Assembly (NCBI GenBank): GCA_934643185.1
Contig: CAKUBN010000002.1
Location: 1-64,000 of the forward strand
Source of the DNA: an uncultured Eubacteriales bacterium
Lineage (GTDB): Bacteria; Bacillota; Clostridia; Oscillospirales; Acutalibacteraceae
Length of the DNA: 64,000 nucleotides
Reading direction: 5' to 3'
The notes beneath the pieces were generated by a model. That model saw only the letters and a program-made list of their open reading frames with translations, was not told the DNA's origin and made no database searches. Both the position numbers and the translations under genes were made by a program. This document shows positions 42,401 through 49,089 of the stretch, piece after piece (position 1 is the stretch's first letter; each line of letters opens with the position of its first letter).

Positions 42401-42954
42401 GACGTGGTGCCGCGCAGCGTGTGGATGTACAGCGGAGAATCTGCAAGGCCGACCACGGTGTAGGTGCTGTATTTGAAGTTTTTCTTCGTATCTTCGTCGT
42501 TGGAGTCGGAAATTTCGATCGTTTGTCCAATCATGTCTTCCGAAAAGCGATTGGAATCTATAAGGCACTCACTGCCGTTTTCAGGCATACGTCCGGCAGT
42601 GAGCACAGGCTCGTTGATGTTATCTGTCAGCATATGTGCACGGTAAACGCGCTCTTTGTTGTCGTGCTGCCAGATGAAATCGGCATTCACACTGCCTGCG
42701 GCGGCAACCACACCGTCGGCTTTCTGCACGGCGGCAACGTCGTCCGCATCAAAGCCGATGGTGGAGATGAGGCGAAGATCGTAGAGTTTCGTATTTTTCA
42801 CATAGGCGGTCTCGGTGGCGGACATGATGGGACGGGTATCTCGCAGACCCGTGAGAAACGCCACACCCAGCATAATGATGAGCAGGATAGCGATATACCG
42901 CCCAAGGCTGCCCGAAATGCTGCGCCGCGTGTTTTTTCTGAGTGCTTTTGTCAT
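39496..42954 (-). CDS. ABC transporter permease, FtsX/MacB type with long coiled coil
   Basis: A 1152-residue permease. One N-terminal helix (YIAILLIIMLGVAFLTG) leads to an outside domain. A very long alpha-helical region of about 350 residues follows (roughly 260-620), made of near-heptad repeats such as AQLDDAKAQLD and ADGKAEYEDGLKDYEDG. Next come an FtsX domain of three helices (about 660-790), a second outside domain and a final FtsX domain. The layout fits the large single-subunit MacB-like permeases of Firmicutes. ATG 42954 behind GAAGGGAG is preferred over ATG 42987, which overlaps the ATPase gene. Substrate unknown; envelope or peptide export is possible. Confidence 0.88.
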   Translation of the reverse strand: MTKALRKNTRRSISGSLGRYIAILLIIMLGVAFLTGLRDTRPIMSATETAYVKNTKLYDLRLISTIGFDADDVAAVQKADGVVAAAGSVNADFIWQHDNKERVYRAHMLTDNINEPVLTAGRMPENGSECLIDSNRFSEDMIGQTIEISDSNDEDTKKNFKYSTYTVVGLADSPLYIHTLRGTTSLGDGTLQGFVLIPEDGFDFEYYTELYVTCTDEFPLYSDDYDDYIDTFSDTVEAAATASVNARFDRLTSDGKAEISDAENELNDKKAEAETELADAKAQLDDAKETITSGETELFDAKKQLDDAKAQLDAGAEQIQPGFTSWESALQSGFDAYYSGKQQLEDALAESQAQIDAGYAQLQENEKLYTEKYAEFTSGKEQYEAGLAAAKDARTQIDAARADLNEKKAQLTAGFAALDEAQAQLDAVKDMLDPAEAEAQQTALDMQRAALNQNQAQLDDAEAVLNEQDAALTAQEAQLTETGKQLDEAETALSQMRTLLDVGQNDYTDGIAQLEYQRKTQTAKLDEAYNSLITFQNGIKEYNEGLASYNDGVKELADGKAEYEDGLKDYEDGKKEFDEQISDAEQKIADAKQELADLKKPELYVLTRDTNAGYVSFESDSTIVEKLSGLFPIFFFLIAALVCSTTMTRMIDDERTQIGTLRALGYSRGSILAKYLLYSGSAAALGCVIGYFAGGYVFPFVIWTAYGMLYSIPGFVILYDPVLFVIALAASLLCSAGTTYLALRIEMQNMPANLIRPKTPAAGKRIFLERITPLWKRLKFLHKVSLRNIFRFKKRMIMMILGIAGCTALVLTGFGIHDSVANIANFQFDDIQKYDVSAQFSDTLTEDKINEVESDHKSELDAATAVQMTSGDVTGDSITKSAYIVASDDPAITDIFDLHIDGETVPYPGKGEVLLTEKLAELTDIKTGDTVTVSVSDTEKAELKVAGLVENYVQNYLYMTGETYAMVADKGYEPKTLLLRVNDSADEYALSAALSKTDGVSSVSVVTDTRNMIDQMMQSLNYVVALVLISAGALAFIVLFNLGNINLTERVREIATIKVLGFHSGETGAYVFRENIILSMMGIVVGLPLGILLHTFVLMQIRVDMVSFKDVIAPVSFLLTVVMVVLFTVITDLVMRKKIAKIDMAESLKSIE

Positions 42955-42976
42955 GCGTTTTCCGGCTCCCTTCGCG

Positions 42977-43681
42977 TTACCATTCAATCTGTTCCACGGG
43001 CGTGATGTGCTCGTTCATGCGAACGGAGTAAATGTGGCCGCTTTTTACGCGGATGATGCGGTCTGCCATGGCGGCAAGCGCCTCATTGTGCGTGATGATG
43101 ACGACGGTCATGCCGTCGCGGCGGCAGGTATCCTGCAAAAGCTTTAAAATAGATTTGCCGGTCTCGTAATCGAGTGCGCCGGTGGGCTCGTCGCACAGAA
43201 GGAGCTTCGGTTTTTTGGCAAGTGCGCGGGCAATGGAAACACGCTGCTGTTCACCGCCCGAGAGCTGTGCGGGAAAGTTCTGCATGCGGTCATGGAGACC
43301 GACGGCGCGGAGCACGTCTTCGGCGGGGATGGCATCGGTGCACAGCTGTGCCGCAATTTCCACGTTTTCGAGCGCCGTTAAATTCGGGATAAGGTTATAA
43401 AACTGGAAGACAAAGCCGATGTCATAGCGTCGATAGTTTTCAAGCTGGGTGCGGTTAAAGTGGCTGATGTCGCGTCCGTCCATGCGGACGGTGCCTTTAG
43501 ACAGCGTATCCATGCCGCCGAGGATATTTAAAAGCGTCGTTTTTCCCGCGCCGGATTCACCGACGATGACGCAGAATTCGCCCTTTTGAATTTCAAAGCT
43601 TGCATCGGTTAAGGCGTGCACCTCTACGTCGCCGGTTTTATAAATTTTCGATACATTTTCAAATTCTACAAATGCGCCCAT
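42977..43681 (-). CDS. ABC transporter ATP-binding protein (MacB/LolD type)
   Basis: A 234-residue ATPase partner of the downstream permease. The motifs are Walker A GESGAGKTTLLN (near residue 38), Q-loop FQFYNLIPNLTALEN (near 92), signature LSGGEQQRVSIARA (near 142), Walker B LLLCDEPTGALD (near 163) and the H-loop VIITHNEAL. The LSGGEQQR and GALD forms are typical of MacB/LolD. It lies 22 nt upstream of the permease start and has its own promoter. Confidence 0.95.
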   Translation of the reverse strand: MGAFVEFENVSKIYKTGDVEVHALTDASFEIQKGEFCVIVGESGAGKTTLLNILGGMDTLSKGTVRMDGRDISHFNRTQLENYRRYDIGFVFQFYNLIPNLTALENVEIAAQLCTDAIPAEDVLRAVGLHDRMQNFPAQLSGGEQQRVSIARALAKKPKLLLCDEPTGALDYETGKSILKLLQDTCRRDGMTVVIITHNEALAAMADRIIRVKSGHIYSVRMNEHITPVEQIEW

Positions 43682-43719
43682 CGTACCGTCTCCTTATACT
43701 GCGTTGGTTTCTATATTAA

Positions 43720-43748
43720 AGTATAACAGAAGCGAGGGAAAAAGTCAT
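43720..43748 (-). promoter_or_regulatory. Promoter of the ABC transporter operon
   Basis: On the minus strand, ATGACT (43748-43743) and TATACT (43725-43720) are 17 nt apart, about 40 nt upstream of the ATPase gene. Confidence 0.6.
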
Positions 43749-43776
43749 GGACAGAATATGAAAATTCAGTTGATTT

Positions 43777-45150
43777 TTAGAGGGGATTTTCGACTTTTGC
43801 GGGCGAATGCGGCTTTGCGGAGACGAGATCTTTTTTTATGGCGCGGTAAAGGAGGAAGACGGCTAAAAGTGTGGAGAAAATATCGGCGGCGGGTGCGGCG
43901 TAAAACACGCCGAAAAGGCCGAACAGACCATGGAGCGAAAGCAGAAGCGGTACATAAACGGCGCCCTGCCGCAGAACGGAAAGTGCGGAAGCCTGCGCCG
44001 CTTTGCCGACGGACTGGAGGTAGTTGACCGCAAGGTAATACACACCGATAAGCGGCATGCCGAGAAGGCCGAGCGCCGTGATGTGCGCGGCGGAAGCGAC
44101 GAGAGCTTCGTCCTTTAAGAACAGGCCGCAGATAGGAAAGCGGAAAATGAAGCAGACGGCGCTTAACACGATGCCGAGAGAGACCGCCAAAATGCCGCTT
44201 TTGCGGAAGGTCTCGCGCAGGCGGGCGGTGTTGCCCGCGCCGTAAAGATATGCGAACATGGGTTGCACGCCGAGGGCAATGGCCATAACGACCATGGCGA
44301 CGATCATACCCGCTTTGCCGCCCGCGCCCATTTCGGCGACAGTATCGGCCCCATAGGCGATGACAATGCGATTTGTGATCGTGTTGACGGCACTCATCAA
44401 AAGGTTGCTGACAGAGCCCGGAATGCCGAGCGCAAAAATTTCACGGAAGACATGCGGCATGTGGAATGCTTTGCGCATGTTGAGCGTCAAGATGGTATCG
44501 CGGCGGCGGAGATAGAAAAGCAGGCCGCAGGCGGTGAAAATATTGCCAAAGACGGTCGCAATGGCCGCGCCCTGTACGCCGAGGTTCAGGCCGGAGATGA
44601 AAAGCGGGTCAAGTATAATATTGGCGACAGTGCCGAGCATGTTGAGCAGGACGGCGGTCTGTACGGCACCCTCTGCACGGACGAGGTTTGCAAAGACATT
44701 GGAAAACACGATGACGGGCGTGCCAAGGGCTAAAATTTGCAGGTATTGTGCGGTGTAGTCCCACGTGGCGGCATCGGCGCCGAAAAAGTGCAGGAAAGCG
44801 TTTGGGAATAAAAGCGCTGCGCCGCCGAGCAGAATGCCGGAAGCGAGACTTAAAAGCGTGCAGGCTGCGCCGGCGGCTTTGGCTTTTTCTGTGTTTTTTG
44901 CGCCGAGTGCGGCGGAAATGACCGTGCAGCCGCCCCCGCCGATCCACGTGCCGAGGGTCATCTGCAATAAAAAGAACGGCGACGCGAGCGAAACGGCGGC
45001 GACCTGCGCCGCGATGCCCGTTTGCCCGACGAAGATCATATCGGCCATGCTGTAAACCGTCATGACGAGCATGACGACGACGGTGGGCAGGCACATTTTG
45101 AAAATGGATTTCCACACGGGTGCGCGCTCGAAAAGTTATTCGGTCTTCAT
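43777..45150 (-). pseudogene. MATE family transporter with stop at codon 5
   Basis: From GTG 45117 the frame encodes a 446-residue, 12-helix MATE protein (FKMCLPTVVVMLVMTVYSMAD, then VGQTG) that is otherwise intact. The well-placed ribosome site (AAGGAGGC) belongs to ATG 45150, whose frame reads MKTE, TAA (45138-45136), then LFERAPVWKSIF. LFE.AP before the first helix is normal for this family, so the TAA looks like a nonsense change of a sense codon. Expression would need reinitiation at GTG 45117, which has no ribosome site of its own. The gene is divergent from a TetR regulator. Confidence 0.65.
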
Positions 45151-45186
45151 GAAAATGCCTCCTTGATTTTTGGCCTGTAATACGCT

Positions 45187-45220
45187 ACTATAAAAGCAAC
45201 ACTTGTTTTGTTAATACAAG
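45187..45220 (-). promoter_or_regulatory. MATE promoter with candidate TetR operator
   Basis: On the minus strand TTAACA (45214-45209) and TATAGT (45192-45187) are 16 nt apart. The -35 is embedded in a dyad CTTGT-N9-ACAAG (45202-45220). The motif TTNTGTTAAT recurs at 45270-45277 near the tetR start, so divergent control by the adjacent TetR protein is plausible. Confidence 0.5.
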
Positions 45221-45287
45221 CATAGCATGGGAAAACGCGCAAAACAACCGTTAAAACGCGATGAGTGTTGTGTTAATGGAGGATGGA

Positions 45288-45881
45288 ATGAACACAAAGA
45301 AAAACGAGCGCTTTGCGGAAACCGACCGGCGCATCCGCGAGGCGTTTATGAAAATGCTGCTGAATAAAAAAATAAAGCAGATTTCCGTGCGGGAAATCTG
45401 CGAAGCGACGGGCATCAACCGCTCATCGTTTTACCTGCACTATGCGGACATACCCGCGCTGCTGACGGCGATCGTAGGGGAGAAATGGACGGAGTCCGTA
45501 GAGCGGATACACGAAGAGATGCACGGCGACCCGAATATCTTCTCCGAAGCATATGTGGCGGCGACGCTGCGCGAGGCAAAGCGCGACAGGGCGTTTTACC
45601 GGGCGTATTTTGAGAAATTCGGCACGGCAGAACTGGAAAAAGGCTATCAGACGCTGTTTGAAAACGTCTTCAAGCCTTTTTTTCGGCGGCTCGGCATCGA
45701 GAGCGAGCACTGCATGGAATATCATTTTGAATTTGTGAAAGCGGGGTACTTTGCCGTGACGCGCAAATGGCTTTTGTACGGCTGCCCGGAAACGCCGGAA
45801 GAAATGGCGAAGATCATAAAAAGAAGTATGGCGGCAATACCCGATGACCTGCCGCCGGTCCCGGACGAATTATTTATTTGA
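45288..45881 (+). CDS. TetR family transcriptional regulator
   Basis: A 197-residue TetR-type repressor. The N-terminal HTH spans about residues 10-55: EAFMKMLLNKKIKQISVREI, then CEATGINRSSFYLHYADIPAL with the recognition helix RSSFYLHY. The variable C-terminal ligand domain has no recognisable specificity. ATG 45288 is chosen behind GGAGGATGG; the open frame begins earlier at 45261. It is divergent from a MATE gene, the usual arrangement for a drug-responsive local repressor. Confidence 0.9.
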   Translation: MNTKKNERFAETDRRIREAFMKMLLNKKIKQISVREICEATGINRSSFYLHYADIPALLTAIVGEKWTESVERIHEEMHGDPNIFSEAYVAATLREAKRDRAFYRAYFEKFGTAELEKGYQTLFENVFKPFFRRLGIESEHCMEYHFEFVKAGYFAVTRKWLLYGCPETPEEMAKIIKRSMAAIPDDLPPVPDELFI

Positions 45882-46707
45882 AAAGCTCGGGGTGCATGCG
45901 CACATAGTGGAATAAATACTGCTGCGCGATGCCGGCGTTTTCACTGAAATCTGCGGGGGAAAGCCTCGGCAAAAGCGATACGGCGCGCTTCATCCACACG
46001 TCCATCGGGAAGCACTCCGTGCGGTGCAGACCGTAGAGCAAAGCGCAGTCCGCGACTTTTGGGCCGACGCCTGAAATCGTCTGCAATTTCGCTTTGGCAT
46101 CGGGAAGCGGCATTTTGCGCACGGCTTCTAAATCGATCTCGCCGGAAGCGATGCGCTTTGCGGCATCGATGAGATATTTCGCGCGAAAGCCCGCGCGCAG
46201 CGGAGTGAGGTCTTCCGGCGTGCAGGAGGCCAATTTTTTCGGTGTCGGGAATGCGTAGCGGGTCTCATTATGATAAAGAAACGGCTCGCCGAAATGCAGA
46301 CACAAGCGCTCTATAATGCCCTTGATGCGCGGAATGTTGTTGTTCTGCGAGATGATGAACGAGCACAGCGCCTCAAACGGCTCCTGCTTTAAAATGCGGA
46401 TGCCGCCCGCGAATTCGGCGGCTTCTTTCAGCGCGGGGTGCAGAGCGGAAAGCACTTCGCGGGACTTTTTGTAATCTGTGTTAAAATCGAAATAATCAAA
46501 CCAAATGTCACGAAATTCCTGCTCGGTGCAGTCTAAAACGAGGTCGTTATTTTCATCTTGATAGACGGTCAGCCCGCGGGAAAATGCCACACCGCGCCAT
46601 GCGGGAATGTTGTTTTCGAGCGTGACGGGATAAAAGCGGAACGACTGCCCGCAGTCGAGCGTTTGGGCGAGGTTTAAAACGCCATCGGGCGGGGTGAAGC
46701 GCATCAA
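45874..46707 (-). CDS. ogg: 8-oxoguanine DNA glycosylase (Ogg type)
   Basis: A 277-residue base-excision repair glycosylase/lyase. The HhH-GPD motif is LQTISGVGPKVADCALLYGL with the catalytic lysine in GVGPKVAD (near residue 218) and the aspartate in CFPMDVWMKRA (near 240). The N-terminal domain begins LNLAQTLDCGQSFRF, as in the Ogg1 family. It probably removes 8-oxoguanine. Its start overlaps the DUF6062 stop by 4 nt, and its 3' end overlaps the convergent tetR gene by 8 nt. Confidence 0.93.
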   Translation of the reverse strand: MMRFTPPDGVLNLAQTLDCGQSFRFYPVTLENNIPAWRGVAFSRGLTVYQDENNDLVLDCTEQEFRDIWFDYFDFNTDYKKSREVLSALHPALKEAAEFAGGIRILKQEPFEALCSFIISQNNNIPRIKGIIERLCLHFGEPFLYHNETRYAFPTPKKLASCTPEDLTPLRAGFRAKYLIDAAKRIASGEIDLEAVRKMPLPDAKAKLQTISGVGPKVADCALLYGLHRTECFPMDVWMKRAVSLLPRLSPADFSENAGIAQQYLFHYVRMHPELFK

Positions 46708-47414
46708 CGGTTTTTGCCTTCCGTTTTGGTGGTGACGGTGGGCTCTCGGCTCGTCAGATACGTGATGGCGCGCTCAATGGCATCGCGGGAATTGCCCCAG
46801 TCGCCGCCCGCATTGCGGTAATCGAACATGCGGCAGAAATGGGTGGTGTCGGCCTTGACGGTATCGAGATAGTTTTTCGCAAGGCGCTTGGTTTCTGCCG
46901 CAAACGGCTGAAAGTTTTTACGCGGCATTTTCTGCGCAGCAGCCAAAATGAAGCTGTAATGCGGCAGGCAGATGTGCGTCTGCTCGCTGTACAGTGTGCG
47001 GAACTCCGGCTCACTCTGCCAGAGCTTGATAACCGTGGCGCTGAGGTGCTGCATGTTTTTCTCAACGTTTTCGCAGACAAAGCAGCTGTGCGCACGGCGA
47101 TCTGCGGCGGCGAGAATTTTTTTCGGCGCGAGCTTGTCGTCCTCGGGCAGGATATCTTTGCCGGCTTCGTCCAAGAGACTTTCGAGAATAAGGGCGACGG
47201 ACAGGCGGCTGCCGCGCTGTAAGATCTGCTCAAAATGTTGGTGGCAGAAGCCGAGACGGTTCGTTTCCACGCGCACGTCGGGCTCCATCATGGCCGCGCC
47301 GGTAATGTAGGTGGCCATGCGGTCCTCGAGCATGTCGCGCATGCGGCAGAACGGGCAGCCGTCCTTCGGCTCGAAAATTTCACTGATCGGTATAGAGCAA
47401 ATGTCTTCACGCAT
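46704..47414 (-). CDS. DUF6062 family protein
   Basis: A 236-residue cysteine-rich cytosolic protein resembling DUF6062, a clostridial family of unknown function. Potential metal-binding pairs are seen in GCPFCRMRDML (near residue 20), LGFCHQHFEQIL (near 58), SCFVCENVEKNM (near 112) and ICLPHYSFIL (near 148), a CxxC/CxxH pattern that could hold zinc. The gene is translationally coupled to ogg downstream. A DNA-repair or nucleic-acid link is possible but not shown. Confidence 0.75.
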   Translation of the reverse strand: MREDICSIPISEIFEPKDGCPFCRMRDMLEDRMATYITGAAMMEPDVRVETNRLGFCHQHFEQILQRGSRLSVALILESLLDEAGKDILPEDDKLAPKKILAAADRRAHSCFVCENVEKNMQHLSATVIKLWQSEPEFRTLYSEQTHICLPHYSFILAAAQKMPRKNFQPFAAETKRLAKNYLDTVKADTTHFCRMFDYRNAGGDWGNSRDAIERAITYLTSREPTVTTKTEGKNR

Positions 47415-47911
47415 TTTGGGTTCCTCTTTTCTTATAGTTGTATACAGTGCATGTTTATCCGAAAAATGTCTTTTGTTTTAATTGCCGTGGCTTACGGTTT
47501 GTGCGGCCCCGCTTTTTTGTGGGACACGGCCAAAAAGTGTGCGGTTTCTCGGCGGCTTTCTGCTCGCTTTTCTCATTTTACACGATTTCGGGTGAAAAAA
47601 CAACTGTGGAAAGCCCGCTGCCTTGCTTTTTTTCACAAAATGTGCTTAAACGGCAAATGTCGAAGTCTATGATCTCGTTAAAATCATTCTAAATTGGAAT
47701 TAAAACGCCGTTTTTCGCAAAAACACCACATATAGGGACATTTTTTCGGGCAAACACAAGGCTTTTCACGCAAATTTTACACACGGTTTATATCGTGTAT
47801 TCTATGAAAAAACGGTGAAAAGCGGTATTTTCGACCTATAAGTTTACATAATATTTTGTATTGTGAAAAGCTGTGGAAAGTAAAAAGTGCACCGAAAGCG
47901 GGTTTTTAACA

Positions 47912-47958
47912 CTTTCCACAGAGTTTTCCACACCTTAAACGGAAAACTCTGTGGAAAG
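47912..47958. repeat. Perfect 18-bp inverted repeat with DnaA-box-like motifs
   Basis: The arms CTTTCCACAGAGTTTTCC (47912-47929) and GGAAAACTCTGTGGAAAG (47941-47958) are perfectly complementary around an 11-nt loop. Each arm includes CTTTCCACA, and TTTTCCACA spans the loop edge. There is no T tract, so it is not a terminator. Confidence 0.85.
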
Positions 47959-48196
47959 CTCGCTGTGTGTATACTTCTGCATTTTATATTACAGAACGTA
48001 TAAATGTAAAGGCTATCCTATATACAGCAAAGCACGAAAAGATATGCAGAATTGATGAATAATTATTCTGTACAAAACAGACATACAAAAGCGCCGTCAA
48101 AATGACGAAAGGGACGCAGCGGAAAAGTGCCCAAAAACACAGCCCCTAAAGGCGCAAAAACCGCCTGCAAAAACCGCGCTAAATTGCGCGTTTTGG

Positions 48197-48226
48197 TTGC
48201 AATGACAATTATAAGTATGCTATAAT
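48197..48226 (+). promoter_or_regulatory. rlmB promoter
   Basis: TTGCAA (48197-48202) and a perfect TATAAT (48221-48226) are 18 nt apart, about 78 nt upstream of the rlmB ATG. Confidence 0.7.
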
Positions 48227-48303
48227 CTACTATATACTGCGATAGTATTGCGAATTTCGGCCGCAGACGTGTTCTGAAGCCGCGGAAAGGAAAAGGTTTG
48301 TTC

Positions 48304-49065
48304 ATGGAAAACGAAAGAGAAAGAGATGTCATAGCGGGGCGCAATGCCGTTACGGAGGCGCTTAAAGCGGGCAGACCCATTGACAGCATCCTTGTGCGGC
48401 GCGGGGAGAAAAACGGCTCGGTATCGTCTATTCTCCGCATGGCAAAGCAGGCGGGCATCCCGGTAAAGGAAGTGGATTCCCGTAAGCTGGACGGCATGTG
48501 CGGCGGCGAAAACCACCAGGGCGTCATCGCCATGGCGGCGGTGCACGCGTTCTCCGAGGTGGAGGATATTTTTGCGTTGGCGGAAAGCCGAAACGAGCCG
48601 CCGTTTATCATTGTGTGCGACGAGATCGCCGACCCGCATAACCTCGGCGCGATCCTCAGAACGGCAGAATGCGCAGGCGCGCACGGCGTTGTCATCCCGA
48701 AGCGCCGCAGCGTGGGCCTTACGGCGGCGGTCGGCAAGGCTTCTGCGGGTGCGGTGGAATATGTGCCCGTAGCGCGTGTGACGAATATTGCGGTATTTCT
48801 TGAGGAGATCAAAGCGCGCGGCGTTTGGGTATACGCTGCGGATATGGACGGCACGGATTGGTGCCAAACCGATTTCTCCGGCCCGGCGGCGCTTGTTGTC
48901 GGCTCTGAGGGCTTCGGCGTGTCCAGACTTGTGAAAGAAAAATCGGATTTTATCGTTTCTCTGCCGATGAAGGGCAGGATCAATTCGCTGAACGCTTCGG
49001 TGGCCTGCGGTGTGCTTTGCTATGAGATCGCGCGGCAGCGTGCGGGCATCAAGGCCAGGGGCTAA
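48304..49065 (+). CDS. rlmB: 23S rRNA (guanosine-2'-O-)-methyltransferase RlmB/TrmH family
   Basis: A 253-residue SPOUT methyltransferase, probably modifying G2251 of 23S rRNA. A short N-terminal RNA-binding domain (IAGRNAVTEALKAGRPIDSILV) precedes the knot with VCDEIADPHNLGAILRTAE (near residue 105), VVGSEGFGVSRLV (near 198) and LPMKGRINSLNASVA (near 217), the three SpoU motifs. ATG 48304 behind GGAAAGGAAAAGG is preferred over TTG 48298. A very large membrane protein gene follows 24 nt later and may be co-transcribed. Confidence 0.93.
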   Translation: MENERERDVIAGRNAVTEALKAGRPIDSILVRRGEKNGSVSSILRMAKQAGIPVKEVDSRKLDGMCGGENHQGVIAMAAVHAFSEVEDIFALAESRNEPPFIIVCDEIADPHNLGAILRTAECAGAHGVVIPKRRSVGLTAAVGKASAGAVEYVPVARVTNIAVFLEEIKARGVWVYAADMDGTDWCQTDFSGPAALVVGSEGFGVSRLVKEKSDFIVSLPMKGRINSLNASVACGVLCYEIARQRAGIKARG

Positions 49066-49089
49066 GGCGAAAAAGAAAGGACCCAAAAC

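Larger units (their letters stand above)
47415..48303. other. 889-nt AT-rich intergenic region
   Basis: No convincing gene is seen here. The GC content drops well below that of the flanks. It contains five CTTTCCACA/TTTTCCACA-type motifs (47605-47613, 47872-47880, 47912-47920, 47923-47931 and 47950-47958, the first, second and last on the minus strand), one long perfect inverted repeat, AT-rich tracts such as TTTACATAATATTTTGTATT, and at its right end the rlmB promoter. Confidence 0.7.

Noticed and set aside
47421..47692. Short open frames in the AT-rich gap (for example 47438-47692)
   Set aside because: They overlap one another, lack ribosome sites, and show no recognisable sequence.
47415..48303. 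Chromosomal replication origin
   Set aside because: Despite DnaA-box-like motifs, dnaA, dnaN and other origin genes are absent, and the dominant + strand genes on the left (nusA, rpsO, recA) would face an outward fork. A relic or titration site remains open as a finding.
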